A stretch of 11,100 bases of DNA from Candidatus Cloacimonadota bacterium (GTDB taxonomy: Bacteria; Cloacimonadota; Cloacimonadia; JGIOTU-2; B8-G9): the NCBI GenBank assembly GCA_003647765.1, contig QMNM01000022.1, positions 1 to 11,100 of the forward strand, written 5' to 3'. Below the pieces are notes generated by a model, which saw only the letters and a program-made list of their open reading frames with translations, was not told the origin of the DNA and made no database searches. A program made the position numbers and the translations under genes. Numbering within the stretch: position 1 is the stretch's first letter; every line of letters starts with the position of its first letter. This document shows, piece by piece, positions 6,987-11,100 of the stretch.

Positions 6987-8408
6987 TTAGTTATACGAAA
7001 ATGTAGTCAATAGATTTAATTTATTTGGCTTAATTTCCACATCTCTAATTTCCTTTTTTTCTACCAGCCGATTTGCAGAATCTAAATATTTAATTGTAAA
7101 ATTATGCTTTCCATCAGGAAGAACAAATTCTCCGACATAACATTTTCCAGGGATTATTCTCCATCCTCTTAAATCAGCATTTTCTGTCAAATCTACAGCT
7201 GCATTTACAACTTTTCCCGTTACAACAGCAAGTAAAGGATTATCAATTTGGTTTCTAATTTTCTCTTTTCCCTTTTGAGCGACTACGCCTTTTATCACTG
7301 TTCGTAATATTGATTTCAAATATATAATCTGCTCTTTTACTTTATAAGTAGCGATAGCTATTTCTGACATATCTTCTAACAATTCCAATTCCCCTATTCT
7401 TTTGTCATCAGCATAAATTTCAATATTGGATATAACAGAATTCCGTTTCCTTATTTTAGGTAAAGAAAATCTAAAATGATAGCCCTGTTTTACATCTGCT
7501 TGTATAACATCTTTAAACTTCTCTGGCTTATCACCTTTGATTACAATGTAATTCTCATAAGTATCTATTTCACGATTAACAGCATATTTTTCTGGACCTT
7601 TTCCAACAAATGTAATGACATTCAATTTTGTTTGTTTTGTATTGGCAAGACTATTTTCAACTGCTGACGGAATATTGAAATAATACAAATCTTTTTGAAT
7701 TTTCCATAACTGCTCAATTTTTTCCTTATCAATGCGCGCGTCGTCATATTGTTCTTCTGCACGATAAATTAACAAGCTTAAATACCTTGCTAAAGCATCA
7801 TTATGAAATTTTATTTCACCTTTTTTGAATTTGATTTTGGCATTTTTAGATTTATTCAGCTGGCTTATTAAGTTATCATATTTAAGAGATAGAGTTTGTA
7901 ATTTTTCATTTATTCGTCTAATCTCTACAAAAGCATCATCAAACTTATTTAATTCCAGATAGCTTAACGCCTTAAATATATTAAGATATATATCTTCGTA
8001 GTCCTCACCTGAATATGCTAATACATTGTCATTCAATAGAATAGATGTAGCAGCTCTTGACACACTTTTTGTATATGCGTCTTCAATCGCTCTTTCTGCT
8101 AATTCTAGATTCTTTATACATTTCTCATAATTATCAGCGTAATAATAACAAATACCAATGTCTAAATAATATAAAATTTTGTCCTTTTCAGAGTATTTGT
8201 TATTTTTCCAATCCTGTTCAATTTTGGCAATTGCTTTTTGATAATTCTTTTGCTGAATTGCTGTTTCAATTAGTTCATATCTTTTTGTATAACTTCTTGT
8301 AGATGAACATGCTGTAACAATGGAAATAAGAGCGATTAGACATAATTTATGAAGGAATATACTTGGATTTAGATACTTTGATAGTGGATGAAAAGCGGCA
8401 TCTTGCAT
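6987..8408 (-). CDS. COG3014-like TPR-type lipoprotein
   Basis: This 473-aa protein is predicted to be anchored by a lipobox IVTAC (Cys34 from the chosen start) after a hydrophobic stretch at 22-33. Residues about 40-180 are helical and TPR-like (YYLDIGICYYYADNYEKCI, LELAERAIEDAYTKSVSR). They contain NDN (126-128), GEDYE (134-138) and a further repeat with LSYLELNKFDDAFVEIRR, a pattern I recall from the uncharacterised COG3014 family. The C-terminal half is strand-rich and of unknown function. The frame is open to an ATG at 8504, but that would overlap the upstream gene by 77 bp. The ATG at 8408 starts 19 nt after that stop and has GGAG about 10 nt upstream. TPR-like lipoproteins commonly scaffold envelope complexes; its position after an LpoB-like gene suggests work on peptidoglycan synthesis or outer-membrane attachment, as inference only. 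Confidence 0.82.
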   Translation of the reverse strand: MQDAAFHPLSKYLNPSIFLHKLCLIALISIVTACSSTRSYTKRYELIETAIQQKNYQKAIAKIEQDWKNNKYSEKDKILYYLDIGICYYYADNYEKCIKNLELAERAIEDAYTKSVSRAATSILLNDNVLAYSGEDYEDIYLNIFKALSYLELNKFDDAFVEIRRINEKLQTLSLKYDNLISQLNKSKNAKIKFKKGEIKFHNDALARYLSLLIYRAEEQYDDARIDKEKIEQLWKIQKDLYYFNIPSAVENSLANTKQTKLNVITFVGKGPEKYAVNREIDTYENYIVIKGDKPEKFKDVIQADVKQGYHFRFSLPKIRKRNSVISNIEIYADDKRIGELELLEDMSEIAIATYKVKEQIIYLKSILRTVIKGVVAQKGKEKIRNQIDNPLLAVVTGKVVNAAVDLTENADLRGWRIIPGKCYVGEFVLPDGKHNFTIKYLDSANRLVEKKEIRDVEIKPNKLNLLTTFSYN

Positions 8409-8427
8409 TGTCAAGAATCTCCAAAAA

Positions 8428-9036
8428 CTACGATTTAAATTTTTTCTGGCTGATAAATTTTTTGATTTTCTCTGTTCCCATCCACACTTTTTCATTTGTT
8501 TCAAGATGTATCAATTCCAAATCAGTTTGATAATAAATAACCTTTTTACCTTTAATTGTGTCTTCAATAGAATTGAGAGTTCCTTGTAGCATAAAATCCG
8601 CACCAGTTTCATTTGCCAATTTTTTAACTGTCTCTTCTGATGCGTAACTTTGCTGTTCTAATCTCTCTTCACGAAGCTCTTCGCGTTGCTTTCGTGCTGC
8701 TACAAACTTTACCTGACCAGAATTTATCAATTCTCGTTCAATATCTTTAATAAAGGTCTCAACATTGATATGTTCATTACTTTTATTACGGACAGTTCCA
8801 ACAATAACTACTGGATTTCTTCCATTTTTTGCAACAAAATCAGTAAGCCAAGTTTTGCCTAAAACATCTTTAATCATCTTCCCAGCTACCATTCTAGAAT
8901 CTGTATCATTCCATCTACCGCTTAAATCAGTAGTTGTATTAACTCCTATACGAGATACTTGCTTGGTGCTACTGCAACTTATAACTAATATTAGAATCAA
9001 CACATTTACGATAATTGGACTAAATTTACGAGTCAT
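8428..9036 (-). CDS. LpoB-family penicillin-binding-protein activator lipoprotein
   Basis: This 202-aa protein has a lipobox LVISC (Cys21) and then the highly typical COG3417/LpoB sequence: DLSGRWNDTDSRMVAGKMI, PVVIVGTVRNKSNEHINVE, FIKDIERELINSGQVKFVA, REELREERLEQQ, ADFMLQGTLNSIED and ETNEKVWMGTEKIKKFI. In E. coli, LpoB is an outer-membrane lipoprotein that crosses the periplasm and activates the glycosyltransferase and transpeptidase of PBP1b through its UB2H domain. The same general role is inferred here; the partner enzyme is unknown. Only about 14 residues separate the lipidated Cys from the folded domain, far less than the long disordered linker of E. coli LpoB. GGAGG lies 4 nt before the ATG. 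It is the first gene of the lipoprotein block, and a possible promoter lies at 9065-9090. Confidence 0.92.
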   Translation of the reverse strand: MTRKFSPIIVNVLILILVISCSSTKQVSRIGVNTTTDLSGRWNDTDSRMVAGKMIKDVLGKTWLTDFVAKNGRNPVVIVGTVRNKSNEHINVETFIKDIERELINSGQVKFVAARKQREELREERLEQQSYASEETVKKLANETGADFMLQGTLNSIEDTIKGKKVIYYQTDLELIHLETNEKVWMGTEKIKKFISQKKFKS

Positions 9037-9064
9037 TTTTCCTCCAATTTTTTTTTAGGATAAT

Positions 9065-9090
9065 TTCTTAACATCCATTTTTAATGTCAA
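9065..9090 (-). promoter_or_regulatory. Candidate promoter of the lipoprotein block
   Basis: On the minus strand a perfect -35 hexamer TTGACA (9085-9090) lies upstream of the LpoB-like gene. The best -10 is weak: TAAGAA preceded by TGT, an extended -10 form at only 15-bp spacing, or a poorer match at 17 bp. The -35 is convincing by eye; the -10 is not. Confidence 0.3.
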
Positions 9091-9104
9091 TTTTTTTAAT
9101 CAAA

Positions 9105-9266
9105 TGTAGCCACGAATTCACGAAGTATTATTTACCACAGAGACACAGAGAGAAAATATAGCCACGAAGTTCACGAAGTAGCACTAAAATAAAGTTTTGA
9201 ATAAAAAATCATTAGTGTAACTTAGTGTTCTTAGTGGCTGAAAAATGTAGCCACGAATTCACGAAG
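9105..9266. repeat. Cluster of TAGCCACGAA and CACAGAGACACAGAG dispersed repeats
   Basis: TAGCCACGAATTCACGAAG occurs identically at 9107-9125 and 9248-9266, and in a variant form (TAGCCACGAAGTTCACGAAG) at 9159-9178. ACCACAGAGACACAGAGAG lies at 9134-9152, and AACTTAGTGTTCTTAGTGGCT, an opposite-strand relative, around 9219-9239. No reading frame or promoter is evident among them. The cluster occupies the gap between the lipoprotein block and the mobile region and seems to have grown by repeated insertion or duplication. Confidence 0.7.
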
Positions 9267-9275
9267 ATATTGCGA

Positions 9276-9363
9276 CGGTGTAAACACCGACGCTGAGTCA
9301 ATAAAAGAACGCTAAAGCGTTCTATAATATAGCATTCTTTAGAATGCTTTCTTTGACTTAGCG
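9276..9363. repeat. Hairpin cluster with an enclosing stem
   Basis: Three near-perfect hairpins lie in a row: CGGTGT/ACACCG (9276-9289), AGAACGCT/AGCGTTCT (9306-9323) and AGCATTCT/AGAATGCT (9331-9348), each with a 2-nt loop. The last two are enclosed by an 11-bp outer stem, CGCTGAGTCAA (9291-9301) with TTGACTTAGCG (9353-9363), which has a single G/T position. The whole can fold as a branched RNA or DNA structure and has no open frame. It may be a REP- or MITE-like dispersed element. The insertion sequence begins 14 bp beyond it. Confidence 0.7.
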
Positions 9364-9376
9364 TGTGGGTTTATCC

Positions 9377-9393
9377 CATAGGCATCAACCTAA
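9377..9393 (+). repeat. Left terminal inverted repeat of the IS
   Basis: CATAGGCATCAACCTAA matches the reverse complement of 10984-11000 over all 17 bases. After four unmatched bases outside it, GGGTTT also matches on both sides, which may reflect similar target sites rather than element sequence. Confidence 0.92.
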
Positions 9394-9496
9394 CACAGAA
9401 TTTATTATAAATGCTAATCTTAGGCTGGTTAAACTCTCTTGGCACGATGCTATAGGAATTTCTCTAAAAAAACTTGCAAAATTAAGAAAAGAATAC

Positions 9497-9558
9497 ATAA
9501 CTTTCTCCTAAAAATAAGAAGAAATGAAAGTTTCATAGAAAAGAAAGGAGAAAGTTAT
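9497..9558 (+). promoter_or_regulatory. Inverted repeat sequestering transposase RBS and start
   Basis: ATAACTTTCTCCT (9497-9509) is the exact complement of AGGAGAAAGTTAT (9546-9558), which holds the Shine-Dalgarno and the first two bases of the transposase ATG. A small hairpin (ATGAAA/TTTCAT, 9524-9536) sits in the loop. In RNA entering from outside, the 13-bp stem would hide the ribosome site. RNA started inside the left arm would lack it. IS10 and IS50 use this principle to prevent activation by read-through transcription. Confidence 0.75.
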
Positions 9559-10987
9559 GTGGGAAGAATTAGAATTAAGTAAACATATCCATGAACTCTT
9601 TGAAAAATGTTCAAGATTAGAGAAAATTACCAAATTTGTTCAAAGAAGCACAGCAAAACTAAGAGGGCTTCTTTTTGTCAAGGTGATGATTTTTGAATCT
9701 ATAAAAAATCCAATGGCATCATTGGAGAACTATGTTCAAAAGTGCACAGACCTAGATCCTCAGGTAGAGATTAGCAGTCAAGGGATGCACAAAAGAATTA
9801 ATATTCATGCAGTAGAACTTATGGAAACACTATTTAAACAAGCAATAAAATCTCTTGTGAATACCGTTAAATTAGAACTTAATATTCTCAAAGAATTTAC
9901 TGAGGTTTATATTTTAGACAGCACTTCTATTTCTCTACCAGAGAAATTAAGTAAAGTTTTTAAAGGATGTGGTGGAAGTGCTTCAGAAGCTATTATGAAA
10001 GTTCAATCACTATTTGCTTTTCTAACTGGTAACTATATTGCTTTAGCATTGAGAGATGGTATCTCTTCTGATATCTCTTATGCTGAACTGACATTACAAT
10101 ATCTTAAAAAGGGTTCTTTACTTCTGTTCGATCTGGGTTATCTCAGTACTAAGTTTCTTCTGGAGATAGTTAAACGAGCTTGTTATTTCATCTGTCGTTA
10201 CAAGTTTGGCACTTCTCTTTATCTGAATTCACTTAAAACAGGGGAGTTAGAAAAGTTATATCTTGGACAACTCCTGAAAAAACATATCAAAATCCATTTT
10301 GAACTGAATGCTATTCTAAAATCTAAAGAAGGTAAGCAGATAAATACTCGTGTCGTTTTTATTCCAGTTCCAGAACAAACAGCTAATTTAAGAAGAAGAA
10401 AAGCTATCCGAAATTCTAAAAAGAAGGGTCATACACCAAACAAAGAAGCTTTAGCCTTACTGGATTGGTGTATTTTTCTGACAAATGTTTCTTCTGATAT
10501 TTTGAATATTGAAGACATAGCTCAATTATACCGTCTCCGTTGGCAGATTGAACTCTCCTTCAAAGTTTGGAAGAGTATCTTTGCCATTGATAAAATTCAT
10601 GCCAGAAAGCGTGAAGAACGCCTGTTATGTGAGTTCTATGCTAAAATGATTGGTATTATATTATTCAATTTTCTTTGCGCACCTCTGCGAGTAGAAACTC
10701 TTATCGTTCTGAACAGGGAACTCAGCATATTTAAAGCTTTTGCATACTTTCAGGAGGAATCTTTTGCTTTTGCCAAAGCCTTATGCTCTTATGAGACACT
10801 TGTTCAATTTCTTCAAAAAACCTACAAAAATTTAATGAGGTTTGCATTGAAAACTAAACGAAAAAAACGAAAGACTACTCTTCAATTGCTTATGGAATTA
10901 CATACTCCGCAAAACTCTGGGAAAAGAAACCAAAACACAAACTTATATCTTGATTTTCAAAGAACTTACATTAAAAAAGTTTCTTAG
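9557..10987 (+). CDS. IS4-family (IS231-type) DDE transposase
   Basis: This 476-aa protein is the usual length for IS231 transposases (about 478). It catalyses cut-and-paste movement of the element. The catalytic triad is visible: D121 in YILDSTSISLP, D192 in LLLFDLGYLS, and E332 in YRLRWQIELSFKVWK. The last matches the IS4 signature Y-(2)-R-(3)-E-(6)-K at Y325, R328, E332 and K339. The segment FKGCGGSASEAIMKVQ after D121 also matches the IS231 group. The C-terminus is basic (KTKRKKRKTT). AAAGGAG lies 6 nt before the ATG, within a sequestering inverted repeat. The stop codon lies inside the right terminal repeat, as is common in compact elements. The frame is complete with no visible damage. 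It is the only plus-strand gene in the window. Confidence 0.95.
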   Translation: MWEELELSKHIHELFEKCSRLEKITKFVQRSTAKLRGLLFVKVMIFESIKNPMASLENYVQKCTDLDPQVEISSQGMHKRINIHAVELMETLFKQAIKSLVNTVKLELNILKEFTEVYILDSTSISLPEKLSKVFKGCGGSASEAIMKVQSLFAFLTGNYIALALRDGISSDISYAELTLQYLKKGSLLLFDLGYLSTKFLLEIVKRACYFICRYKFGTSLYLNSLKTGELEKLYLGQLLKKHIKIHFELNAILKSKEGKQINTRVVFIPVPEQTANLRRRKAIRNSKKKGHTPNKEALALLDWCIFLTNVSSDILNIEDIAQLYRLRWQIELSFKVWKSIFAIDKIHARKREERLLCEFYAKMIGIILFNFLCAPLRVETLIVLNRELSIFKAFAYFQEESFAFAKALCSYETLVQFLQKTYKNLMRFALKTKRKKRKTTLQLLMELHTPQNSGKRNQNTNLYLDFQRTYIKKVS

Positions 10988-11000
10988 GTTGATGCCTATG
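10984..11000 (-). repeat. Right terminal inverted repeat of the IS
   Basis: TTAGGTTGATGCCTATG is the perfect partner of 9377-9393 and contains the transposase stop codon (TAG, 10985-10987). The sequence outside it, CCCCAAACCCC, does not repeat the left flank. Confidence 0.92.
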
Positions 11001-11019
11001 CCCCAAACCCCGCACCTGC

Positions 11020-11100
11020 ATTTCAATTCCAATATGGTTTGATTAAAAGGAACAAATTAAGAAATTAAAATTACCATATAATGAAAAATTTCAATTCCAA
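11020..11100 (-). CRISPR. Edge of a CRISPR array (leader-distal end)
   Basis: A 30-bp repeat at 11020-11049 begins ATTTCAATTCCAATATGGTT and ends TGATTAAAAG. A 38-bp unique AT-rich stretch follows (11050-11087). The same repeat then restarts (ATTTCAATTCCAA, 11088-11100) and runs off the window. The period of 68 bp, the repeat length and the ATTTCAATTCC wording fit known type I-B or III arrays. Read on the minus strand the repeat ends ATTGAAAT, a typical crRNA 5' handle. The array is therefore probably transcribed on the minus strand, and this is its terminal repeat with the leader beyond the window. No cas gene is visible. Only 13 bases confirm the second copy. Confidence 0.78.

Larger units (their letters stand above)
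9377..11000 (+). mobile_element. IS4-family insertion sequence, IS231 type
   Basis: This 1624-bp element has perfect 17-bp terminal inverted repeats and one transposase gene filling most of its length, close to the size of IS231 (about 1.65 kb). The tip CATAGGCATCAACC resembles the IS231 end CATGCCCATCAAC. The left flank, together with the first base of the element, reads GGGTTTATCCC (9367-9377), which fits the GGG(N5)CCC target preference known for IS231A. The right flank (CCCCAAACCCC) does not repeat it, so the expected 10-12 bp target duplication is absent. This suggests rearrangement after insertion or recombination between copies. The element looks intact and possibly active. Confidence 0.88.

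Noticed and set aside
8057-8302. Plus-strand frame inside the COG3014-like gene
   Set aside because: It is antisense to a frame with recognisable lipobox and TPR-type pattern and has no supporting signal.
8409-8504. N-terminal extension of the COG3014-like protein to ATG 8504
   Set aside because: It would overlap the LpoB-like gene by 77 bp, add a charged segment before the signal peptide and lacks a ribosome site; ATG 8408 fits a lipoprotein.
9394-9496. A small gene or tRNA in the IS leader
   Set aside because: No start with ribosome site and no cloverleaf could be found; the stretch is ordinary IS left-end DNA, possibly with the transposase promoter (TTGCAA at 9474 and ATAACT at 9497, weak).

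Overview
The window is AT-rich (roughly two thirds A+T by eye) and reads as a chromosomal piece of an uncultivated diderm (Gram-negative-type) bacterium. Four consecutive genes encode lipoproteins with clear lipoboxes. One of them belongs to the LpoB family of penicillin-binding-protein activators, which makes sense only in a cell with a periplasm and probably an outer membrane. The intergenic gaps carry short dispersed repeats of the kind common in environmental candidate-phylum genomes. I cannot name the phylum from sequence alone.

Layout. All host genes (98-9036) lie on the minus strand, so transcription runs from high to low coordinates. First comes an envelope lipoprotein block: an LpoB-like protein (8428-9036), a COG3014-like TPR-type lipoprotein (6987-8408), a 344-aa lipoprotein with an N-terminal LPP20 domain (5776-6810) and a short LPP20 lipoprotein (5195-5767). 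A TrmH-type tRNA 2'-O-methyltransferase gene (4422-5099) follows; its stop codon overlaps the hflK start in a TAATG. Then come hflK (3421-4422) and hflC (2447-3379), the SPFH/Band 7 pair that restrains the FtsH protease. Last are a WecA/TagO-type undecaprenyl-phosphate sugar-1-phosphate transferase (1246-2298) and a metallo-beta-lactamase-fold hydrolase (98-865). The content is mostly envelope biogenesis and membrane quality control.

The right side (about 9100-11100) is accessory and mobile. It holds a run of dispersed repeats, then a cluster of strong hairpins. Next is a complete IS4-family element of the IS231 type (about 9377-11000) with 17-bp perfect terminal inverted repeats, an intact DDE/YREK transposase and an inverted repeat that would bury the transposase ribosome binding site and start in read-through RNA. 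Only 19 bp beyond the element the window enters a probable CRISPR array: one full 30-bp repeat, one 38-bp spacer and the first 13 bases of the next repeat. The array is probably transcribed on the minus strand, so this edge is its leader-distal end. No cas genes are in the window.

The main candidates for something not fully described are the LpoB-like/COG3014/LPP20/LPP20 lipoprotein block, whose joint function is unknown, and the IS231-like element beside the CRISPR array, which lacks a target-site duplication and has unlike flanks.
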